Shown here piece after piece: positions 51,731 through 60,321 of a stretch of DNA of 64,000 bases; the first letter of the stretch is position 1; each line of letters starts with the position of its first letter. The stretch is from Picochlorum sp. 'celeri' (taxonomy: Eukaryota; Chlorophyta; Trebouxiophyceae): contig JAACMV010000002.1 of assembly GCA_010909725.1 (NCBI GenBank), forward strand, positions 248,001-312,000. The letters run 5' to 3'. The translations under genes were made by a program, and so were the position numbers. Under the pieces are notes generated by a model. That model had not been told where the DNA came from. It made no database searches and worked only from the letters and a program-made list of their open reading frames with translations.

Positions 51731-52661
51731 ATGGCACGCGTATTGTCATTACTCTTTGTGCTTTATATGCTTTCTGGGCTGTGCTCACCTGGGCAAGCAA
51801 AGAGACTCCCTGGGGCAAATCCCGAGAAGATTTTGTACAAGAAGGTTAAAAATTATAAATTATACCTTCATGTGTTCTATCCAAAGAAGAAATCCAACCG
51901 CCCAGTGCCAGCTGCAGTGTTTTTCCATGCCGGTGGTTGGAACAGTGGAGACCCAGAGCAGTTCTATTCTCAAGCAAAGCATTTGGCCGACAAAGGTCTT
52001 GTTGGTATCAGCGTGGAGTACCGAATAAAGAATAAGCACAAGTCACATCCATTTGATGCGGTCGAGGACGCGAAGAGCGCTATGCGCTTCATCAGAAAGA
52101 ATGCCAAGAATAAGGGAGTGTTCAAAGTTCCCATCAGAAGAAATAAAATAGCAGCAGGAGGTGCGTCTGCAGGAGGACATCTTGCCGCAGCAACAGCTAC
52201 GTTATCAGGATTCAATGCGAAATCAGATGATACATCAATCTCGACCGTTCCAAATGCCCTGATCCTTTTCTGCCCTGGTAAGTTGTTATACTAGCTTGAT
52301 GCTCTTGTGCCCTGCTACCAGCCAATAATTCTCTTCATCATCTTTTTATGCAGTATATGATAACGGTCCTGGGGGATATGCGTACGGGCGACCAGGGATT
52401 GCTGCGAATTACAGAAAATTCTCCCCACTCCACAATATTTCAAAGAAAATGCCCTCAACAATTGTATTCTTGGGCACAAAGGATGTCCTTACACCAGTAC
52501 CTACCGCTAAGAAGTTTCAGCGATTGATGAAGAATGAAGGGGTCACGTCGATACTTCGCTTGTACAAAGGTCAGGGACATGGCTTTTTCAACTATGGAAA
52601 AGAATATGACAAAACTCTGAAGCAGATGGATCAATTTTTGAAAAAGCGAAAGTATTTCTAA
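51731..52661 (+). CDS. Secreted alpha/beta-hydrolase esterase (BD-FAE-like), one intron
   Basis: Exon 1 51731-52277, exon 2 52354-52661; the 76-nt intron has a GTAAGT donor and GCAG acceptor. The product is 284 aa. Residues 1-23 are a clear signal peptide (LSLLFVLYMLSGLCSPGQA). The hydrolase motifs are FFHAGGWNSGDPEQF (oxyanion site, usually HGGGW), GGASAGGHLAA (nucleophile), LGTKDVLTPV (acid) and GQGHGFFN (histidine). The sequence looks like bacterial, especially planctomycete-type, acetyl-xylan or feruloyl esterases. It probably acts outside the cell or in the secretory system on ester-linked sugars. The basic content (many Lys) is notable. Confidence 0.82.
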
Positions 52662-53041
52662 GCAGCTCAAAAAGTATATGTTCTTTGTATTTTTACACGT
52701 GTATTCTTCTTGCATACAAGCTAATCTCATTCATATTTAAATACTACCTACACCAGGTGATGCATTCCTCCATGTACGGCATCTCGCCAGGAGTCGGCGA
52801 AGGCGCCACCAAACACTGTCAACCCGATCACGGACGGAAGAGGGTTGACCGACACCCGATGTTGAATGTCTTTGAATCCTACCGATATTCTTATACTCTC
52901 TAATCTGCGCAATATACATTTTGACACTGAAAATAATATCGTCAACCCATATTGAGTAGTAGCCAATGAAAGTTTAATGTCCATGGAGAATGTGCACAGT
53001 GAAGAAGGCTGAAAAGGTTAAACCACGCAAGACTGAACAGT
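52662..53041. other. Intergenic region with a candidate small minus-strand gene
   Basis: 380 nt between the esterase and the coiled-coil gene. Its centre (52760-52870) is clearly more G+C-rich than the flanks, which suggests coding sequence. See the ORF at 52748-52984. Confidence 0.5.
52748..52984 (-). CDS. Candidate small protein, 78 aa, unrecognised
   Basis: ATG at 52984 opens 78 codons ending in TAG. The C-terminal half, HRVSVNPLPSVIGLTVFGG then AFADSWRDAVHGGMHHLV, has one possible membrane helix and a short polar tail, a layout common among small respiratory-complex subunits, but I recognise no family. The first half is A+T-rich and less convincing and could contain an intron (a ggtag acceptor precedes the better half). 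The opposite strand is also open here (52685-52903), so the strand is not certain. Confidence 0.35.
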   Translation of the reverse strand: MDIKLSLATTQYGLTILFSVSKCILRRLESIRISVGFKDIQHRVSVNPLPSVIGLTVFGGAFADSWRDAVHGGMHHLV

Positions 53042-54991
53042 ATGGGCGATATTTTATTTTCACCGACAGAGGAAAAGAGTCTTCGAGAGAGATATGCTAT
53101 ATCTTCAGTCATGGGAAATAACGTCCAAGATTTGATCACGTTTTCTTCTTCTTCATCATCAATATCTGATGAGGGACCTGAGGCATTGCCTCAAAGGACA
53201 GAGAGCCTCATCACACCTGAAGAGTCCGTTCTAGGCCGTCAAAATATAGACTCAGGGAGTTCAGATGTTTCTGAACCACCACAAGATTCTAGACCAATGG
53301 ACCTGAAACGAGCGGAATGTCGAGCTCAGTTTTGGGAGAACTATGCAAAGCAAATCTTGCGCATATGCCATTTCGATCAACGCCAGAATAACGTAGGCGA
53401 AATGCGTGATGACCATGAGAAACACCGAGATCAAGATAACCATTGCTCAGAGGAGCGATTGAATGAGATGGCGATCCAAATGCGCGAGCTTGGTGAAAGT
53501 CTGAATCAACTGAAAATGCATGGAGAGGAGGAGGAGAAACGGATACGGTACCTGGAGGCAGAGTTAAAACGAACAGAGCGGATTAAGAATAGCTATAAGA
53601 AAGAAATATCTTCTCTCAAATCTTTGTTAGAGGAGAATGCGAAGCACGTTGTGGCGAGACCCCACAATGACGCAGCAGCAATGCAGGTATCTATTGTTAT
53701 TGGTATTCAAGCAATGTACTGAATCCATGAGAATTGACTGTATCACAAAATCATGCAGAGCAAAATATCATCACTGAGAATACATATCGAGAGCTTGAAG
53801 GGCAGAGTAGACAAGATCCAAGCTGAGAAGAATGTGCTTCAAGGAGACCATGAGGAATTAAAGGATAGGTGTTCTAGGAGGGAGGAAGCTCTTGAAAGAG
53901 CTCAGAAACGTTGCAGAGATCTTGAGATACAAATAAAACAGTATGGAAAGGACAGTGTATCACAGCATCAAGATATTCGCAACTCTAAAGAAACAACACC
54001 TCCCACAGACACTTGTACCACATCTGTTCTTTCTTGTGAAGATGACGAGTGTTCTTTGTCACCAGAGAGCAGCGTTTCTCAGTCCAGTCCAATCCCTTCA
54101 TCACATAGTATCAGAGAAGAAGTAGAATACGTTGACGCAAGTACATCGATGGAAGAGACTGATAGCCCGCGCATCGGTAAAGAAGAGCACATAGTACCAC
54201 CAGAGGCAATGCAGCTAGACAAGGAGGAGGAAAGAGCAACCCAGGAACAAGATGACGACGAGGAGGAATGCCAAACGTGTGACTCGATGATACATGAGAC
54301 ACTCTATCGCAGCATTTTCGGTGATGTGGATGTCTCGAATGTGGAAGCCGTGATTCTGAAAGCTGATGAAACCTTGGAGAGATGCACATCCAGCATCAAA
54401 CTGCTCCTGGAAAAGCTACAGGTAGCAGAGGACGAAGCAAACCAGCTACAGTCCTTGTGCGCCAACCAATACGATCAAATATACTCGTATAAAAATACCT
54501 GCAGCCACCTCCATGCCAAAAAGGTGCATTTGGAAAATTACATTGCCAGACTTGAGCAGTCATCATCTGAATACCAAGACCAGATGGAGCACCTTCTTGC
54601 CAATCAAAGACACGCTGCAGCACAGGAATCGCACCATCTACATCAAGAACTTCAGCTCATGTCAGAGGAGCAAGCTCGCCTTCTTGTCAAGTTACAGGCA
54701 GCTGAGAATGACCTGGTCAAAGCACGTGCCTTGTGTCGGCAATTGAGTTCATCCACCAGAGGAGTGGAGCAGCCTGATGCAGAGGATGATCTTGGCCGGT
54801 CGATTCCATCCTCGCCTGGAGACAATGGCCCCACAATTCCATCTGCGATCTACCCTAGTATTCAAAAGCAAATAACAGCACATGAGGTCTCCTCTGGTCC
54901 AATGAATGTTGTTCAGAGATTAACAAGCATTGCTCAGGGATTGAAAAACATTTCCTCCTCTAGTACAGTTGAACAAATCGAAATTATGTAG
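53042..54991 (+). CDS. Coiled-coil protein of unknown function (one intron)
   Basis: Exon 1 53042-53686, exon 2 53759-54991; the 72-nt intron has a GTATCT donor and TGCAG acceptor, phase 0. The product is 625 aa. Coiled coils cover about 130-205 (ERLNEMAIQMRELGESLNQL ...), 216-280 and 430-545 (LLEKLQVAEDEANQLQ, ARLLVKLQAAENDLVKARAL). Acidic, Ser-rich disordered parts lie between them. No domain is recognised; a centrosomal, Golgi or vesicle-tether role would be a guess. The stop TAG is directly followed by the ATG of the next gene in the same frame. Confidence 0.7.
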
Positions 54992-56081
54992 ATGGATTTG
55001 ATGGAATCCATGAAATATCGCAGAGATATACCCAAGCAGTCACGCTTTAGCCCAAATCTGGGCAAAGTCGTGTACGCTCTGTTGATTGGTGGGCCAGTTT
55101 TTAATGTCCATTCACTTCTCCACGCACTCCCATCATTCATTCAATTGGCATTAATTGCACTATTAGGTATAGGTTTACTCCGAATTCTAATACGGTTTAA
55201 GCGATGGAACGATGAGATGATTCATTTGAACAAGTTTGTTCGAGCAACGTTGACGCTCGTTGCTGTTGTGCTCCTCGAAAACTTTTGCACATGGTACGTC
55301 CACACGCTCTTTTCTGATACAGTTCACCTACTGATGAACATCTACTATATCATATAGGGCCACATCAGCGTCGGATGCTCGCAAGTATGACTACGAGCCT
55401 CTTCAGGACAATGTGGAACTTGTCACCCTCTGGGTATTCTCAAAGTCTCCACTCCTTCGGACAATCATCATGGGGTGGCGTGTGGATATGCACTGGTTGC
55501 TGTACTCATTTGTTTGCTTATGCATCTCTGTCGCTTGGGATGCAGTCCCATACTCGGGTTTTGGAATCGCTGCGCGATTCATGGACACCATTGCGTGGTC
55601 TCACCTCATCAGGACGTTTGCCTTTATGATTACAATCCTCCCCAACCCAAGACCAGGATGCTACAAAGCTAATTTCCCACCAGTGCCATCGAGTATATGG
55701 GAGTTTATCAAGATTGGGTTTGGAGCGAAACGGGGAAGTGGGTGCAACGATCTCGTCATCAGTGGGCATGGGGTGGTGTATGCTGTTGTTCCCTTGGCCC
55801 TGCAGACCTTTTACAGACACCATGGTGCCACTGCCATTGCGTGGGCTGCCGTCATCAAGCTCTGTATTCAAGAGACAGTAGATAAGACTCATTATAGCGT
55901 AGACATGTTCCTTGCAGTCGTCATTGCAGGCCTTGTATGGCACTGGAGACAGGACGTGTACTCGGCCTCTGCCACGTGGAAGACACGTCAAAGTCAATCT
56001 GCAGATCCAGTCCCAAAGGGATTGGTCGCTCTCGTGATTGGTATTCTTATTGTTGTTTTTATCGGTGTCAAAGGAGTGTAA
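54992..56081 (+). CDS. Sphingomyelin-synthase/PAP2-like membrane phosphotransferase (one intron)
   Basis: Exon 1 54992-55293, exon 2 55358-56081; the 64-nt intron has a GTACGT donor and ATAG acceptor and rebuilds a Trp codon. The product is 341 aa with about six membrane helices. The catalytic motifs are GSGCNDLVISGHG and KTHYSVDMFLAVV, the C3 and C4 signatures of sphingomyelin synthase-related PAP2 enzymes, with the His-His-Asp triad in place. Such enzymes move phospho-headgroups between ceramide or diacylglycerol lipids in Golgi or plasma membrane (plant relatives make inositol-phosphoceramide). ATG 54992 directly follows the previous stop; ATGs at 55001 and 55010 are alternatives. Confidence 0.82.
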
Positions 56082-56085
56082 AAAT

Positions 56086-56667
56086 ATGATGATTGCCTCA
56101 AAACCTGTCCAGATGCGATGCATCCCACGCCATTCTCGGGGTGTGCTCAGACAGCAGCGAAGATCTGCCATCAAAACCACGGCGCTGATGGTCCCAGATG
56201 CATACGGGTATGTTGATCGATGAATAAAATAGGGAATGATTCATAGTCATGCATAATGTGTGAATTCCAGGTATGTGATGGGGTCTATTGGGGTAACAGC
56301 TCTTGTTGTTCAATGGATGAGTGTCAAAGTTGCGCTTGCCCGACGTACGTATGGGGTTTCGTATCCAGCAATGATGGCAGAAGGGGACGATGAAGGATCA
56401 AAGACATTCAATTGCATACAACGAAGCCATCAGAACACGTTGGAGACTCTCCCTACAGCTGTCGCGTTACAGATGCTCATGGGTTTGAAATTCCCCATCA
56501 CAGCAGCATGTATGGGGTTCGCATGGTCCTTGGGTCGTATCGCATATGCTCTTGGGTATAGCACTGGTGATCCGGCAAAGAGAATGCCTGGAAGTGCAGT
56601 CAGTGGAATCATCTACTTGGCACTGATTGTTGGTACATTTGTGGCTGGATATCAAACAGTGTTTTAA
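56086..56667 (+). CDS. MGST3: Microsomal glutathione S-transferase 3 (MAPEG family), one intron
   Basis: Exon 1 56086-56207, exon 2 56271-56667; the 63-nt intron has a GTATGT donor and CAG acceptor. The product is 172 aa. From residue 35 it follows human MGST3: VPDAYGYVMGS, ARRTYGVSYPAMM, FNCIQRSHQNTLE and GRIAYALGYSTGDPAKR, with four membrane helices. The enzymes conjugate or peroxidise lipids with glutathione in the ER or outer mitochondrial membrane. The first 34 residues are basic with no acid and could be a targeting peptide, or translation may start at ATG 56188, which fits the human start. The choice decides whether the gap to the previous gene is 4 or 106 nt. Confidence 0.88.
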
Positions 56668-57424
56668 TGAATCAATGAATTACACAGACACATGTAACAA
56701 GTATTATTACTAATATACACCTGCAATACACACAAGAAGATGAAACATGTCACAGTGTTTGTATACATCTGTCTCAGACAAAAAGAAGAAGAAGAAGAAG
56801 TTGACTGCACATGTGCGTCGGATGATAATAGAGTGTTCACATCAATGTTGTACACATCAGTGGGAATCCGACTATAACTCTTCGTATTCTTCACTCGCAC
56901 GTATACGTAATCAGAATATACAATGCATAGAGTCTCAGACATCCAAGGAAGCTTGGAACCGCATCAGCTCTCAAGCCTGCGCAGGCGAAAGCTCTAGTTC
57001 GGGCACTGCGAATGTTTATGAGAAACGCCCTGAATTGGAAATGTCAATCCTTGACTCTATGACATCATATCTGAACAAAACACAGTATCACGCATATGAC
57101 TGCTCAGGACAGCGGGGAAATGTGTCAGCACGACGTTTCTCAGTCCTGTTGAGTTTGATTTTTGTTGCGTCATCTTCATCGCAGTCGTCACAGCATGATT
57201 CGCGCGTCTTACTCTTGGCATCAGATAGAGCTAATAGGTCAGCAGAAGAATACCGGCCTTTGGCACTCATCAGACAGGGATAACTGTTGATACACAACTA
57301 TCATCATCTGCCACACGCAAGCATGCATAGCATATAGTACACACCTTGTTCTTGTTCTTCTCGTTGATGGCTCATACATCATCTGTCTCCTACCTACTAC
57401 TACTACTGTCATAGTCTTTTAACA
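56668..57424. other. 757-nt region between MGST3 and bS6m
   Basis: TGTAA at 56693-56697 is a possible poly(A) signal for MGST3. A (AAG)6 tract lies at 56783-56800, and (CTA)-type triplets near 57391-57408. One 178-codon ORF at 56747-57283 is listed separately. Confidence 0.55.
56747..57283 (+). CDS. Hypothetical 178-aa ORF
   Basis: An uninterrupted ATG-to-TAA frame in a region with no other gene. The product begins MSQCLYTSVSD, has a run of seven Lys, is Ser-rich, and has one short hydrophobic stretch (RFSVLLSLIFVASSSS). No family is recognised and no splice sites are needed. It could be lineage-specific, or an open frame by chance in a 3' region. Confidence 0.35.
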   Translation: MSQCLYTSVSDKKKKKKKLTAHVRRMIIECSHQCCTHQWESDYNSSYSSLARIRNQNIQCIESQTSKEAWNRISSQACAGESSSSGTANVYEKRPELEMSILDSMTSYLNKTQYHAYDCSGQRGNVSARRFSVLLSLIFVASSSSQSSQHDSRVLLLASDRANRSAEEYRPLALIRQG

Positions 57425-57823
57425 TCAAGACGATTCAGCCGTCTCATTCGACGTCACGGAAGAAGAAGATCCAGCCTCCTCTGCCAGCCGAGCAATCTTG
57501 TACGATGTCGGCAACGCCTCCCCATCCTTCCGCCGCTTCAACACAGCCCACCGTATCACCCCTTCATCTAACCGCAACCCATGCTCCACCTCTGACACCA
57601 CATCAGACCCAGACGCAAACGTCATCTGCCACATGGACGCCGTCGCATGCCGCTCCCCAGGACGACGAATCACATACGCCAACCTCTGCTCCCCAAACGA
57701 TTTCACATCAGTAATTATCCCACCTTTATCTAAAATAACTTTACCAGCACCCGCCATCAGCCGTTTCAATTCCACCGGCGTCAGCCGTGATTTCGCCAAA
57801 CAGAACAACTCGTACAAAGGCAT
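57425..57823 (-). CDS. MRPS6: Mitochondrial small-subunit ribosomal protein bS6m
   Basis: 132 aa, single exon. It starts MPLYELFCLAKSRLTPVEL like mitochondrial S6 and continues with GGIITDVKSFGEQRLAYVIRR and LRLDEGVIRWAVLKRR, the two conserved S6 blocks that pack against bS18. No cleavable presequence is visible, as in other MRPS6 proteins. The Ser/Thr/Glu tail is not conserved. Stop is TGA. A plastid S6 would normally carry a long transit peptide, so mitochondrion is preferred. Confidence 0.9.
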   Translation of the reverse strand: MPLYELFCLAKSRLTPVELKRLMAGAGKVILDKGGIITDVKSFGEQRLAYVIRRPGERHATASMWQMTFASGSDVVSEVEHGLRLDEGVIRWAVLKRRKDGEALPTSYKIARLAEEAGSSSSVTSNETAESS

Positions 57824-58351
57824 CTGTCCTGATATATCACATCATATCTACTCCTATACTACATGTAGCAATAATGGTAAAAGCATTCATTTCTGGTTTG
57901 ATACAGTACAGGAGATCACGACGCTCCTAGGAGGATCCAGGCTCTCTGAATCCGTATATAAAACATTATAAAATTCCGAGGCCGAGTGTCTTGATTGTTC
58001 TTGTTTCAGTTGGAGAGGCCTCCATTCAATATGTATTACCTACTACCACCAAATACCATTATTATTGTGTCTCGATACTTGAGGTATATTTTCATGTTCC
58101 AAGAGCATACTGGTATTTGTTGAACAGCTCCATACGTTCCTCTTCTTCTACTTCTTCTTCTTCTTCTTGGCAGAGGAAACAGGACACTGCTCGTATGTGG
58201 TTGAAAGGAAGAAAGGAAGAGCTCCAGTAGGTCGATACGACAGAGAACGTGTTTACACATAGATACTCTGTACACGAATACGTGTATTCTTGGCAACGCT
58301 GCCAAGCACAATACAGACACTGTAGCACACAGTCTAGAAGAAACAGCAACA
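57824..58351. promoter_or_regulatory. Divergent region bS6m / small gene
   Basis: 528 nt. Contains a (TTC/TCT)n stretch at about 58138-58170. A short frame at 57991-58230 reads through the repeat and is not convincing. Both promoters are expected here. Confidence 0.4.
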
Positions 58352-58714
58352 ATGAGCAGCAGCTATGGTCGGCAGGCCACCCATATAGAGTCACAAATAC
58401 TCTCTAGAGAGTATCAACATACGGCGCACGGAAGCGTCGTGGCAGAGCAAGATGCAGGGCCATCCCATAATGGTGTATATCCCAGCGGGATTGAGGGCCA
58501 CGCAGCTGGAAATGATGGACATGATAGAAAGCGGCAGCGGCAAGATGATGACAAGGGTGCACAGATTGTATCTCGACTGAAGCGAGTACATCTAGGGAAT
58601 CCAAATCATCATCTAGATGATGAAACGAATACAATGTATGTTGTTGTGAATAGAATGCTCAAGGAGGCCCATGAGGATATGATGCGTCGGAAATATGAAT
58701 CCCATTCTTCATGA
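58352..58714 (+). CDS. Small unrecognised protein, 120 aa
   Basis: ATG at 58352 (context aacaATGa), stop TGA. The product is hydrophilic. Its first half is low-complexity with many His, Gly and Ser; its second half holds a basic patch (HDRKRQRQDDDK) that could be a nuclear signal, and then VVVNRMLKEAHEDMMRRKYE, a likely amphipathic helix. No family recognised. The C-terminal helix gives it a protein-like rather than random look. It lies between two well-supported genes, 143 nt before the permease. Confidence 0.5.
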   Translation: MSSSYGRQATHIESQILSREYQHTAHGSVVAEQDAGPSHNGVYPSGIEGHAAGNDGHDRKRQRQDDDKGAQIVSRLKRVHLGNPNHHLDDETNTMYVVVNRMLKEAHEDMMRRKYESHSS

Positions 58715-58857
58715 TACCTGAATAATTTTTTAGTAAAAAAGTAATAGCAGACTGTCATAGTAGTATATATCGATATCTATACGAGGAGTCGTAATAATAA
58801 ACATAAAATAAAACCAAGGTATCGGGCCAACAGCCCTGGAGGAGACGGTTGTCGAGA

Positions 58858-60303
58858 ATGAACTCTGGGAAAAGCAGAGCTGCGTACAGCGGATTGACGA
58901 ATGGGAATGAGTTGGAGCCAATCCATGCTGGACAGCCATCATCCTTTGAGATAGAAGACTTGAATGTGCACGACATTGATCTTGGGGGACACGAGCCTCG
59001 AGGTGCGTCTGGGTGGTTGTATGGCCTTTCTGAATATACCTGTGATATATCATGTTCATGTGTATCTGCAGCAAAGTGGTATCATGCCGCGTTTCATTCG
59101 GTGTGTGCTGTTGTTGGGGCTGGAGTGTTGGGAATTCCATATGCTTTTAGTTATCTAGGATGGGCTGGTGGGCTGACGAGCCTGACGCTTCTGTTTCTGA
59201 TATCATTTTACACGTCTTATTTATTGTCAGAGTTGCATGAGGATGGGAATGTTCGGTTGAATACGTATAGAGAGATTGGTCAGCATGTGTGGGGGGAGCG
59301 GCGAGGGTGGTGGGCAGTGGCACCTGTTCAATACACATTGATGGCTGGGTTGTGTATTACGTATGCTGTGACGGCGGGGCAGTCGATGAAGGGGATAGCG
59401 AGTTCTGATTGCTCGGGAGCGGATTGTCAGGAGGGGATTGCTCCGTGGATTATATTGTTTGGGATTACGCAGCTATTTTTGAGTCAGGTGCCTGATTTTC
59501 ATAGTTTGTGGTGGGTATCGTTGATGGGTGGCGTGATGAGCATAGGATATTGTTTGATTGCTGCTGGAGGTAGTATTGCGGCTGCTGTGAGTGGAGAGGA
59601 CACGTATTCGGCTGCGAGGGAGTCTGAATCTCAGGCTGATAAGGTGTTTGGTGTTATGAATGCGTTAGGATCTGTCGCATTCACGTTTGGGGGTCAGGCG
59701 GTGATTCCCGAGATTCAGGCCACGTTGGCGAGGCCTCCTCGATCGCCTTTTAGTATGATGAAAGCCATAGGAGTGTCGTATGTTGTTGTGTTTCTAACGT
59801 ATTATTCTGTGGGGATTAGTGGGTTTGCTGCATTTGGAAAGAGTGTGGAGCCTGATGTGCTGTTATCTATTCGTCGACCGCAAGTGCTGGTGGATATCGC
59901 GGATGTCATGGTGGTGCTCCATGTTGCTGCTGGGTATCAGGTTTTTGCGATGCCATTGTTTGATGTTTTCGAAGGCGTGGTGTTGAGGAGATTGTCAAAA
60001 GCACCCAGGCCAGTGATACTGCGCTTGGGTGTCCGAAGCCTGTTTGTGTTTGTCACCACATTCATTGCGGTTTTATTACCATTTTTCGACGATCTTATGG
60101 GGCTTATTGCTAGTATTGGTCTCATGCCTATTACATTCATTCTCCCATCGCTGTTATGGATTAGTTCTCGGCGACCTGAAGGATTTGAGTTGTGGGTGAA
60201 TGTTGTTATTGCTGGGGGCAGTAGTCTCTTGGCGTTGGTCGCATTTGTTGGGAGCGTGCGGAATATAATCCACGATGCTTCCGAATATGATGCATTTGAT
60301 TGA
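58858..60303 (+). CDS. Amino acid/auxin permease (AAAP) family transporter
   Basis: Single exon, 481 aa with about eleven hydrophobic helices starting near residue 75. The first-helix signature is WYHAAFHSVCAVVGAGVLGIP (seen here as HSVCAVVGAGVLGIPYAF); later YTLMAGLCITYAVTAGQS and AFTFGGQAVIPEIQATL are typical of plant LHT/AAP amino-acid permeases. It is a proton-coupled importer in the plasma or organelle membrane; substrate unknown. The frame starts at TTG upstream, so ATG 58858 is taken. Its TGA is 18 nt from the convergent ICME stop. Confidence 0.9.
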   Translation: MNSGKSRAAYSGLTNGNELEPIHAGQPSSFEIEDLNVHDIDLGGHEPRGASGWLYGLSEYTCDISCSCVSAAKWYHAAFHSVCAVVGAGVLGIPYAFSYLGWAGGLTSLTLLFLISFYTSYLLSELHEDGNVRLNTYREIGQHVWGERRGWWAVAPVQYTLMAGLCITYAVTAGQSMKGIASSDCSGADCQEGIAPWIILFGITQLFLSQVPDFHSLWWVSLMGGVMSIGYCLIAAGGSIAAAVSGEDTYSAARESESQADKVFGVMNALGSVAFTFGGQAVIPEIQATLARPPRSPFSMMKAIGVSYVVVFLTYYSVGISGFAAFGKSVEPDVLLSIRRPQVLVDIADVMVVLHVAAGYQVFAMPLFDVFEGVVLRRLSKAPRPVILRLGVRSLFVFVTTFIAVLLPFFDDLMGLIASIGLMPITFILPSLLWISSRRPEGFELWVNVVIAGGSSLLALVAFVGSVRNIIHDASEYDAFD

Positions 60304-60321
60304 TTATATATTATTATAGTA

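Noticed and set aside
19224..54991. Idea that TAG is reassigned to an amino acid (in-frame TAG at 19224 and again at 54989 between two same-frame ORFs)
   Set aside because: TAG terminates NOP10, Cactin, VPS8, SDH4, PDH-E2 and the RING-CH protein at or near the expected C termini, so it is a normal stop in this genome.
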